DNA from: Bathymodiolus brooksi
Taxonomy: Eukaryota > Mollusca > Bivalvia > Mytilida > Modiolidae
DNA length: 64,000 bases
Direction of reading: 5' to 3'
Assembly (NCBI GenBank): GCA_963680875.1
Contig: OY804578.1
Span: forward strand, 1,550,001 to 1,614,000
Shown: piece by piece, positions 51,577-62,520 of the stretch
Numbering within the stretch: the stretch's first letter is position 1
Layout: each line of letters begins with the position of its first letter
Notes under the pieces: model-generated
The model's database searches: none
The model's input: the letters and a program-made list of their open reading frames with translations, nothing else
What the model was told of the DNA's origin: nothing
Program-made: the position numbers and the translations under genes

Positions 51577-53734
51577 ATCTTTAGTTTTCTGTGTAGTGTT
51601 TTGTATTGATATATAGATCTTTAGTTTTCTATGTAGTGTTTTGTATTGATATATAGATCTTTAGGTTTCTGTGTAGTGTTTTGTATTGATATATAGATCT
51701 TTAGTTTTCTATGTAGTGTTTTGTATTGATATATAGATCTTTAGTTTTCTGTGTAGTGTTTTGTATTGATTTATAGATCTTTAGTTTTCTGTGTAGTGTT
51801 TGGTATTGATATATAGATCTTTAGTTCTCAGTGTAGTGTTTATATTGATAAATAGATCTTTAGTTTTCTGTGTAGTGTTTTGTATTGATATATAGATCTT
51901 TAGTTTTCTGTTTAGTGTTTTGTATTGATATATAGATCTTTAGTTTTCTCTGTAGTGTTTTGTATTGATATATAGATCTTTAGTTTTCTGTGTAGTGTTT
52001 TGTATTGATATATAGATCTTTAGTTTTCTGTGTAGTGTTTTGTATTGATATATAGATCTTTAGTTTTCAGTGTAATGTTTTGTATTGATATATAGATCTT
52101 TAGTTTTCTGTGTAGTGTTTTGTATTGATATATAGATCTTTAGTTTTCTGTGTAGTGTTTTGTTTTGATATATAGATCTTTAGTTTTATGTGTAGTGTTT
52201 TGTATTGATATAGAGATCTATAGTTTTCTGTGTAGTGTTTTGTATTGATATATAGATCTTTAGTTTTCTGTTTAATGTTTTGTATTGATATATAGATCTT
52301 TAGTTTTCTATGTAGTGTTTTGTATTGATAAATAGATCTTTAGTTTTCTATATAGTGTTTTGTATTGATATATAGATCTTTAGTTTTCTATGTAGTGTTT
52401 TGTATTGATATATAGATCTTTAGTTTTCTGTGTAGTGTTTTGTATTGATATATAGATCTTTAGTTTTCTGTGTAGTGTTTTGTATTGATATATAGATCTT
52501 TAGTTTTCTGTTTAGTGTTTGTATTGAAATATAGATCGTTAGTTCTCAGTGTAGTGTTTTGTATTGATATATAGATCTTTAGTTTTCTGTGTAGTGTTTT
52601 GTATTGATATATAGAACTTTAGTTTTCTATGTAGTGTTTTGTATTGATATATAGATCTTTAGTTTTCTGTGTAATGTTTTGTATTGATATATAGATCTTT
52701 AGTTTTCTGTGTAGTGTTTTGTATTGATATATAGATCTTTAGTTTTCTGGGTAGTGTTTTGTATTGAGATATAGATCTTTAGTTATCTGTGTAGTGTTTT
52801 GTATTGATATATAGATCTTTAGTTTTCTGTGTAGTGTTTTGTATTGATATATAGATCTTTAGTTTTCTGTGTAGTGTTTTGTATTGATATATAGATCTTT
52901 AGTTTTCTATGTAGTGTTTTGTATTGATATATAGATCTTTAGTTTTCTGTGTAGTGTTTTGTATTGATATATAGATCTTTAGTTTTCTGTGTAGTGCTTT
53001 GTATTGATATATAGATCTTTAGTTTTCTGTGTAGTGTTTGGTATTGATATATAGATCTTTAGTTCTCAGTGTAGTGTTTTGTATTGATAAATAGATCTTT
53101 AGTTTTCTGTGTAGTGTTTTGTATTGATATATAGATCTTTAGTTTTCTGTGTAGTGTTTTGTATTGATATATAGATCTTTAGTTTTCTGTGTAATGTTTT
53201 GTATTGATATATAGATCTTTAGTTTTCTGTTTAGTGTTTTGTATTGATATATAGATCTTTAGTTTTCTGTGTAGTGTTTTGTACTGATATATAGATCTTT
53301 AGTTTTCTGTGTAGTGTTTTGTATTGATATATAGATCTTTAGTTTTCTGTTTAATGTTTTGTATTGATATATAGACCTTTAGTTTTCTATGTAGTATTTT
53401 GTATTGATATATAGATCTTTAGTTTTCTGTGTAGTGTTTTGTATTGTTATATAGATCTTTAGTTTTCTGTGTAGTGTTTTGTATTGATATATAGATCTTT
53501 AGTTTTCTGTGTAGTGTTTTGTATTGATATATAGATCTTTAGTTTTCTGTGTAGTATTTTGTATTGATATATAGATCTTTAGTTTTCTGTGTAGTGTTTT
53601 GTATTGATATATAGATCTTTAGTTTTCTGTGTAGTGTTTTGTACTGATATATAGATCTTTAGTTTTTTGTGTAGTGTTTTGTATTGATATATAGATCTTT
53701 AGTTTTCTGTGTAGTGTGTTGTATTGATATATAG
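51577..53734 (+). repeat. First copy of 2,158-bp duplication
   Basis: Aligns with 53,735 to about 56,018. Shared markers are TTAGGTTTC, GTTTATATTGATAAATAG (51,842/54,000), AGATCTATAG, GTTTGTATTGAAAT (52,521/54,679) and the rare AGAACTTTAG (52,613/54,771). Both copies lack three monomers after ATAAATAG that the 30,507 copy has. This copy has lost two further single monomers, near 53,195 (no ATAAAG) and near 53,376, where an AGACCTTTAG monomer sits at the join. Confidence 0.87.
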
Positions 53735-56018
53735 GTCTTTAGTTTTCTGTGTAGTGTTTTGTATTGATATATAGATCTTTAGTTTTCTATGTAGTGTTTT
53801 GTTTTGATATATAGATCTTTAGGTTTCTGTGTAGTGTTTTGTATTGATATATAGATCTTTAGTTTTCTATGTAGTGTTTTGTATTGATATATAGATCTTT
53901 AGTTTTCTGTGTAGTGTTTTGTATTGATTTATAGATCTTTAGTTTTCTGTGTAGTGTTTGGTATTGATATATAGATCTTTAGTTCTCAGTGTAGTGTTTA
54001 TATTGATAAATAGATCTTTAGTTTTCTGTGTAGTGTTTTGTATTGATATATAGATCTTTAGTTTTCTGTTTAGTGTTTTGTATTGATATATAGATCTTTA
54101 GTTTTCTCTGTAGTGTTTTGTATTGATATATAGATCTTTAGTTTTCTGTGTAGTGTTTTGTATTGATATATAGATCTTTAGTTTTCTGTGTAGTGTTTTG
54201 TATTGATATATAGATCTTTAGTTTTCAGTGTAATGTTTTGTATTGATATATAGATCTTTAGTTTTCTGTGTAGTGTTTTGTATTGATATATAGATCTTTA
54301 GTTTTCTGTGTAGTGTTTTGTTTTGATATATAGATCTTTAGTTTTATGTGTAGTGTTTTGTATTGATATAGAGATCTATAGTTTTCTGTGTAGTGTTTTG
54401 TATTGATATATAGATCTTTAGTTTTCTGTTTAATGTTTTGTATTGATATATAGATCTTTAGTTTTCTATGTAGTGTTTTGTATTGATAAATAGATCTTTA
54501 GTTTTCTATATAGTGTTTTGTATTGATATATAGATCTTTAGTTTTCTATGTAGTGTTTTGTATTGATATATAGATCTTTAGTTTTCTGTGTAGTGTTTTG
54601 TATTGATATATAGATCTTTAGTTTTCTGTGTAGTGTTTTGTATTGATATATAGATCTTTAGTTTTCTGTTTAGTGTTTGTATTGAAATATAGATCGTTAG
54701 TTCTCAGTGTAGTGTTTTGTATTGATATATAGATCTTTAGTTTTCTGTGTAGTGTTTTGTATTGATATATAGAACTTTAGTTTTCTATGTAGTGTTTTGT
54801 ATTGATATATAGATCTTTAGTTTTCTGTGTAATGTTTTGTATTGATATATAGATCTTTAGTTTTCTGTGTAGTGTTTTGTATTGATATATAGATCTTTAG
54901 TTTTCTGGGTAGTGTTTTGTATTGAGATATAGATCTTTAGTTATCTGTGTAGTGTTTTGTATTGATATATAGATCTTTAGTTTTCTGTGTAGTGTTTTGT
55001 ATTGATATATAGATCTTTAGTTTTCTGTGTAGTGTTTTGTATTGATATATAGATCTTTAGTTTTCTATGTAGTGTTTTGTATTGATATATAGATCTTTAG
55101 TTTTCTGTGTAGTGTTTTGTATTGATATATAGATCTTTAGTTTTCTGTGTAGTGCTTTGTATTGAATTATAGATCTTTAGTTTTCTGTGTAGTGTTTGGT
55201 ATTGATATATAGATCTTTAGTTCTCAGTGTAGTGTTTTGTATTGATAAATAGATCTTTAGTTTTCTGTGTAGTGTTTTGTATTGATATATAGATCTTTAG
55301 TTTTCTGTGTAGTGTTTTGTATTGATATATAGATCTTTAGTTTTCTGTGTAATGTTTTGTATTGATATAAAGATCTTTAGTTTTCTGTGTAATGTTTTGT
55401 ATTGATATATAGATCTTTAGTTTTCTGTTTAGTGTTTTGTATTGATATATAGATCTTTAGTTTTCTGTGTAGTGTTTTGTACTGATATATAGATCTTTAG
55501 TTTTCTGTGTAGTGTTTTGTATTGATATATAGATCTTTAGTTTTCTGTTTAATGTTTTGTATTGATATATAGATCTTTAGTTTTCTATGTAGTGTTTTGT
55601 ATTGATAAATAGATCTTTAGTTTTCTATGTAGTATTTTGTATTGATATATAGATCTTTAGTTTTCTGTGTAGTGTTTTGTATTGTTATATAGATCTTTAG
55701 TTTTCTGTGTAGTGTTTTGTATTGATATATAGATCTTTAGTTTTCTGTGTAGTGTTTTGTATTGATATATAGATCTTTAGTTTTCTGTGTAGTATTTTGT
55801 ATTGATATATAGATCTTTAGTTTTCTGTGTAGTGTTTTGTATTGATATATAGATCTTTAGTTTTCTGTGTAGTGTTTTGTACTGATATATAGATCTTTAG
55901 TTTTTTGTGTAGTGTTTTGTATTGATATATAGATCTTTAGTTTTCTGTGTAGTGTGTTGTATTGATATATAGGTCTTTAGTTTTCTGTGTAGTGTTTTGT
56001 ATTGATATATAGATCTTT
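53735..56018 (+). repeat. Second copy of 2,158-bp duplication
   Basis: Retains the monomers lost from its partner (ATAAAG near 55,370; ATAAATAG near 55,610) and has its own substitutions: GTTTTGTTTTG near 53,800 and GTATTGAATTATAG near 55,160. The part from about 54,030 matches 30,660-32,700 at a shift of 23,373, the longest-range near-identity after the 22,007-bp one. Confidence 0.85.
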
Positions 56019-57143
56019 AGTTTTCTGTGTAGTGTTTTGTACTGATATATAGATCTTTAGTTTTCTATGTAGTGTTTAGTATTGATATATAGATCTTTGG
56101 TTTTCTATGTAGTGTTTTGTATTGATATATAGATCTTTAGTTTTCTGTGTAGTGTTTTGTATTGATATATAGATCTTTAGTTTTCTGTGTAGTGTTTTGA
56201 ACTGATATATAGATCTTTAGTTTTCTATGTAGTGTTTAGTATTGATATATAGATCTTTAGTTTTCTATGTAGTGTTTTGTATTGATATATAGATCTTTAG
56301 TTTTCTGTGTAGTGTTTTGTATTGATATATAGATCTTTAGTTTTCTGTGTATTGTTTTGTATTGATATATAGATCTTTAGTTTTCTATGTAGTGTTTTGT
56401 ATTGATATATAGATCTTTAGTTTTCTGTTTAATGTTTTGTATTGATATATAGATCTTTAGTTTTCTATGTAGTGTTTTGTATTGATATATAGATCTTTAG
56501 TTTTCTGTGTAGTGTTTTGTATTGATATATAGATTTTTAGTTTTCTATGTAGTTTTTTGTATTGATATATAGATCTTTAGTTTTCTATGTAATGTTTTGT
56601 ATTGATATATAGATCTTTAGTTTTCTGTGTAGTGTTTATATTGATATATAGATCTATAGTTTTCTGTGTAGTGTTTTGTATTGATATATAGATCTTTAGT
56701 TTTCTATGTAATGTTTTGTATTGATATATAGATCTTTAGTTTTCTGTGTAGTGTTTTGTATTGATATATAGATCTTTAGTTTTCTGTGTAGTGTTTTGTA
56801 TTGATATATAGATTTTTAGTTTTCTATGTAGTTTTTTGTATTGATATATAGATCTTTAGTTTTCTATGTAGTGTTTTGTATTGATATATAGATCTTTAGT
56901 TTTCTGTGTAGTGTTTTGTATTGATATATAGATCTATAGTTTTCTATGTAGTGTTTTGCATTGATATATAGATCTTTAGTTTTCTGTGTAGTGTTTTGTA
57001 TTGATATATAGATTTTTTTTTCTATGTAATTTTTTGTATTGATATATAGATCTTTAGTTTTCTATGTAGTGTTTTGTATTTATTTATATATCTTTAGTTT
57101 TCTATGTAGTGTTTTGTATTGATATATAGATCTTTAGTTTTCT
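55795..57143 (+). repeat. W-module copy A
   Basis: Runs GTACTG, TTTTTTGTG, GTGTGTTG with TATAGGTC, GTTTAGTATTG, TTTGGTTTTC, GTTTTGAACTG (56,199), GTGTATTG, GTTTAATG, GATTTTTAG with GTAGTTTTTTG, the 39-mer at 56,638, AGATCTATAG, GCATTG, the T9 38-mer (57,011) and GTATTTATTTATATATC. 55,795-56,534 matches 57,152-57,891 at a shift of 1,357. Confidence 0.82.
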
Positions 57144-57151
57144 GTGTAGTG

Positions 57152-58617
57152 TTTTGTATTGATATATAGATCTTTAGTTTTCTGTGTAGTGTTTTGTATT
57201 GATATATAGATCTTTAGTTTTCTGTGTAGTGTTTTGTACTGATATATAGATCTTTAGTTTTTTGTGTAGTGTTTTGTATTGATATATAGATCTTTAGTTT
57301 TCTGTGTAGTGTGTTGTATTGATATATAGGTCTTTAGTTTTCTGTGTAGTGTTTTGTATTGATATATAGATCTTTAGTTTTCTGTGTAGTGTTTTGTACT
57401 GATATATAGATCTTTAGTTTTCTATGTAGTGTTTAGTATTGATATATAGATCTTTGGTTTTCTATGTAGTGTTTTGTATTGATATATAGATCTTTAGTTT
57501 TCTGTGTAGTGTTTTGTATTGATATATAGATCTTTAGTTTTCTGTGTAGTGTTTTGAACTGATATATAGATCTTTAGTTTTCTATGTAGTGTTTAGTATT
57601 GATATATAGATCTTTAGTTTTCTATGTAGTGTTTTGTATTGATATATAGATCTTTAGTTTTCTGTGTAGTGTTTTGTATTGATATATAGATCTTTAGTTT
57701 TCTGTGTATTGTTTTGTATTGATATATAGATCTTTAGTTTTCTATGTAGTGTTTTGTATTGATATATAGATCTTTAGTTTTCTGTTTAATGTTTTGTATT
57801 GATATATAGATCTTTAGTTTTCTATGTAGTGTTTTGTATTGATATATAGATCTTTAGTTTTCTGTGTAGTGTTTTGTATTGATATATAGATCTTTAGTTT
57901 TCTGTGTATTGTTTTGTATTGATATATAGATCTTTAGTTTTCTATGTAGTGTTTTGTATTGATATATAGATCTTTAGTTTTCTGTTTAATGTTTTGTATT
58001 GATATATAGATCTTTAGTTTTCTATGTAGTTTTTTGTATTGATATATAGATCTTTAGTTTTCTATGTAATGTTTTGTATTGATATATAGATCTTTAGTTT
58101 TCTGTGTAGTGTTTATATTGATATATAGATCTATAGTTTTCTGTGTAGTGTTTTGTATTGATATATAGATCTTTAGTTTTCTATGTAATGTTTTGTATTG
58201 ATATATAGATCTTTAGTTTTCTGTGTAGTGTTTTGTATTGATATATAGATCTTTAGTTTTCTGTGTAGTGTTTTGTATTGATATATAGATTTTTAGTTTT
58301 CTATGTAGTTTTTTGTATTGATATATAGATCTTTAGTTTTCTATGTAGTGTTTTGTATTGATATATAGATCTTTAGTTTTCTGTGTAGTGTTTTGTATTG
58401 ATATATAGATCTATAGTTTTCTATGTAGTGTTTTGCATTGATATATAGATCTTTAGTTTTCTGTGTAGTGTTTTGTATTGATATATAGATTTTTTTTTCT
58501 ATGTAATTTTTTGTATTGATATATAGATCTTTAGTTTTCTATATAGTGTTTTGTATTTATTTATATATCTTTAGTTTTCTATGTAGTGTTTTGTATTGAT
58601 ATATAGATCTTTAGTTT
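57152..58617 (+). repeat. W-module copy B
   Basis: Repeats copy A in two registers: shift 1,357 up to 57,891 (GTTTTGAACTG 57,556), then shift 1,477 from about 58,020 (39-mer 58,115, T9 38-mer 58,488). The change of register is explained by the internal 200-bp duplication, less two monomers. Near 58,540 it has CTATATAG before GTATTTATTTATATATC where copy A has CTATGTAG. Confidence 0.82.
57596..58030 (+). repeat. 200-bp (5-monomer) tandem duplication in W copy B
   Basis: 57,596-57,830 matches 57,796-58,030; the GTGTATTG monomer recurs at 57,701 and 57,901. It ends where GTAGTTTTTTG replaces GTAGTGTTTTG at 58,031. Confidence 0.9.
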
Positions 58618-60360
58618 TCTGCTTAGTGTTTTGTATTGAAATATAGATCGTTAGTTCTCAGTGTAGTGTTTTGTATTGATATATAGATCTTTAGTTTTCT
58701 GTGTAGTGTTTTGTATTGATATATAGATCTTTAGTTTTCTGTGTAGTGTTTTGTATTGATATATAGATCTTTAATTTTCTGTGTAGTGTTTTGTATTGAT
58801 ATATAGATCTTTAGTTTTCTGTTTAATGTTTTGTATTGATATATAGATCTTTAGTTTTCTATGTAGTGTTTTGTATTGATAAATAGATCTTTAGTTTTCT
58901 ATGTAGTATTTTGTATTGATATATAGATCTTTAGTTTTCTATGTAGTGTTTTGTATTGTTATATAGATCTTTAGTTTTCTGTGTAGTGTTTTGTATTGAT
59001 ATATAGATCTTTAGTTTTCTGTGTAGTGTTTTGTATTGATATATAGATCTTTAGTTTTCTGTGTAGTATTTTGTATTGATATATAGATCTTTAGTTTTCT
59101 GTGTAGTGTTTTGTATTGATATATAGATCTTTAGTTTTCTGTGTAGTGTTTTGTACTGATATATAGATCTTTAGTTTTCTGTGTAGTGTTTTGTATTGAT
59201 ATATAGATCTTTAGTTTTCTGTGTAGTGTGTTGTATTGATATATAGGTCTTTAGTTTTCTGTGTAGTGTTTTGTATTGATATATAGATCTTTAGTTTTCT
59301 GTGTAGTGTTTTGTACTGATATATAGATCTTTAGTTTTCTATGTAGTGTTTAGTATTGATATATAGATCTTTGGTTTTCTATGTAGTGTTTTGTATTGAT
59401 ATATAGATCTTTAGTTTTCTGTGTAGTGTTTTGTATTGATATATAGATCTTTAGTTTTCTGTGTAGTGTTTTGTACTGATATATAGATCTTTAGTTTTCT
59501 ATGTAGTGTTTATTATTGATATATAGATCTTTAGTTTTCTGTGTATTGTTTTGTATTGATATATAGATCTTTAGTTTTCTATGTAGTGTTTTGTATTGAT
59601 ATATAGATCTTTAGTTTTCTGTTTAATGTTTTGTATTGATATATAGATCTTTAGTTTTCTATGTAGTGTTTTGTATTGATATATAGATCTTTAGTTTTCT
59701 GTGTAGTGTTTTGTATTGATATATAGATTTTTAGTTTTCTATGTAGTTTTTTGTATTGATATATAGATCTTTAGTTTTCTATGTAATGTTTTGTATTGAT
59801 ATATAAATCTTTAGTTTTCTGTGTAGTGTTTTGTATTGATATATAGATCTTTAGTTTTCTGTGTAGTGTTTTGTATTGATATATAGATTTTTAGTTTTCT
59901 ATGTAGTGTTTTGTATTGATATATAGATCTTTAGTTTTCTGTGTAGTGTTTTGTATTGATATATAGATCTTTAGTTTTCTGTGTAGTGTTTTGTATTGAT
60001 ATATAGATCTATAGTTTTCTATGTAGTGTTTTGCATTGATATATAGATCTTTAGTTTTCTATGTAGTGTTTTGTATTGATATATAGATCTTTAGTTTTCT
60101 GTGTAGTGTTTTGTATTGATATATAGATCTATAGTTTTCTATGTAGTGTTTTGCATTGATATATAGATCTTTAGTTTTCTGTGTAGTGTTTTGTATTGAT
60201 ATATAGATTTTTTTTTCTATGTAATTTTTTGTATTGATATATAGATCTTTAGTTTTCTATGTAGTGTTTTGTATTTATTTATATATCTTTAGTTTTCTAT
60301 GTAGTGTTTTGTATTGATATATAGATCTTTAGTTTTCTGCTTAGTGTTTTGTATTGAAAT
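58618..60360 (+). repeat. X/Z lead-in plus W-module copy C
   Basis: Begins with GCTTAG, GAAATATAG and CGTTAG/CTCAG, then TTTAATTTTC (58,771), GTTTAATG (58,821), ATAAATAG, GTAGTATT, GTATTGTT, GTACTG, GTGTGTTG with TATAGGTC, GTTTAGTATTG, TTTGGTTTTC, GATTTTTAG, GCATTG and the T9 38-mer (60,205). Unique changes are GTTTATTATTG near 59,510 and ATATAAATC near 59,803. About 58,498-59,127 matches 63,371-64,000 at a shift of 4,873. Confidence 0.8.
59942..60180 (+). repeat. 120-bp (3-monomer) tandem duplication
   Basis: CTGTG, AGATCTATAG with GCATTG, and CTATG monomers occur twice (AGATCTATAG at about 60,005 and 60,125). The first copy continues CTATG, the second CTGTG, which sets the ends. Confidence 0.88.
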
Positions 60361-62520
60361 ATAGATCGTTAGTTCTCAATGTAGTGTTTTGTATTGATAT
60401 ATAGATCTTTAGTTTTCTGTGTAGTGTTTTGTATTGATATATAGATCTTTAGTTTTCTGTGTAGTGTTTTGTATTGATATATAGATCTTTAGTTTTCTGT
60501 GTAATGTTTTGTATTGATATATAGATCTTTAGTTTTCTGTGTAGTGTTTTGTATTGATATATAGATCTTTAGTTTTCTATGTAGTGTTTTGTATTGATAT
60601 ATAGATCTTTAGTTTTCTGTGTAGTGTTTTGTATTGATATATAGATCTTTAGTTTTATGTGTAGTGTTTTGTATTGATATATAGATCTTTAGTTTTTTGA
60701 GTAGTGTTTTGTATTGATATATAGATCTTTAGTTTTCTGTGTAGTGTTTTGTATTGATATATAGATCTTTAGTTTTCTGTGTAGTGTTTTGTATTGATAT
60801 ATAGATCTTTAGTTTTCTGTGTAGTGTTTTGTATTGATTTATAGATCTTTAGTTTTCTGTGTAGTGTTTGGTATTGATATATAGATCTTTAGTTCTCAGT
60901 GTAGTGTTTGTATTGATAAATAGATCTTTAGTTTTCTGTGTAGTGTTTTGTATTGATATATAGATCTTTAGTTTTCTGTGTAGTGTTTTGTATTGATATA
61001 TAGATCTTTAGTTTTCTGTGTAATGTTTTGTATTGATATAAAGATCTTTAGTTTTCTGTGTAGTGTTTTGTATTGATATATAGATCTTTAGTTTTCTGTT
61101 TAGTGTTTTGTATTGATATATAGATCTTTAGTTTTCTGTGTAGTGTTTTGTATTGATATATAGATCTTTAGTTTTCTGTTTAGTGTTTTGTATTGATATA
61201 TAGATCTTTAGTTTTCTGCTTAGTGTTTTGTATTGAAATATAGATCGTTAGTTCTCAGTGTAGTGTTTTGTATTGATATATAGATCTTTAGTTTTCTGTG
61301 TAGTGTTTTGTATTGATATATAGATCTTTAGTTTTCTGTGTAGTGTTTTGTATTCATATATAGATCTTTAGTTTTCTGTGTAGTGTTTTGTATTGATATA
61401 TAGATCTTTAGTTTTCTGCTTAGTGTTATGTATTGAAATATAGATCGTTAGTTCTCAGTGTAGTGTTTTGTATTGATATATAGATCTTTAGTTTTCTGTG
61501 TAGTGTTTTGTACTGATATATAGATCTATAGTTTTCTGTGTAGTGTTTTGTATTCATATATAGATCTTTAGTTTTCTGTGTAATGTTTTGTATTGATATA
61601 TAGATCTTTAGTTTTCTGTGTAGTGTTTTGTATTGATATATAGATCTTTAGTTTTCTATATAGTGTTTTGTGTTGATATATAGATCTTTAGTTTTCTGTG
61701 TAGTGTTTTGTATTGATATATAGATCTTTAGTTTTATGTGTAGTGTTTTGTATTGATATATAGATCTTTAGTTTTCTGTGTAGTGTTTTGTATTGATATA
61801 TAGATCTTTAGTTTTCTATGTAGTGTTTTGTATTGATATATAGATCTTTAGGTTTCTGTGTAGTGTTTTGTATTGATATATAGATCTTTAGTTTTCTATG
61901 TAGTGTTTTGTATTGATATATAGATCTTTAGTTTTCTGTGTAGTGTTTTGTATTGATTTATAGATCTTTAGTTTTCTGTGTAGTGTTTGGTATTGATATA
62001 TAGATCTTTAGTTCTCAGTGTAGTGTTTGTATTGATAAATAGATCTTTAGTTTTCTGTGTAGTGCTTTGTATTGATATATAGATCTTTAGTTTTCTGTGT
62101 AGTGTTTTGTATTGATATATAGATCTTTAGTTTTCTGTGTAATGTTTTGTATTGATATATAGATCTTTAGTTTTCTGTGTAATGTTTTGTATTGATATAA
62201 AGATCTTTAGTTTTCTATGTAGTGTTTTGTATTGATATATAGATCTTTAGTTTTCTGTTTAGTGTTTTGTATTGATATATAGATCTTTAGTTTTCTCTGT
62301 AGTGTTTTGTATTGATATATAGATCTTTAGTTTTCTGTGTAGTGTTTTGTATTGATATATAGATCTTTAGTTTTCTGTGTAGTGTTTTGTATTGATATAT
62401 AGATCTTTAGTTTTCAGTGTAATGTTTTGTATTGATATATAGATCTTTAGTTTTCTGTGTAGTGTTTTGTATTGATATATAGATCTTTAGTTTTCTGTGT
62501 AGTGTTTTGTATTGATATAT
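60361..62520 (+). repeat. Y-Z block between W copies
   Basis: Opens with a CGTTAG monomer reading CTCAATG instead of CTCAGTG (about 60,378), then TTATGTG, a unique TTTTTTGAG near 60,695, GATTTATAG, GTTTGG, the 39-mer GTTTGTATTGATAAATAG (60,910), ATAAAG, GCTTAG and two CGTTAG/CTCAG monomers about 200 bp apart rather than the usual 280, with GTGTTATG near 61,427. It continues through CTATATAG/GTGTTG (61,670), TTAGGTTTC, a second GTTTGTATTGATAAATAG (62,029) where other Z copies have GTTTATATTG, CTCTGTAG and CAGTGTAATG. Confidence 0.78.
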
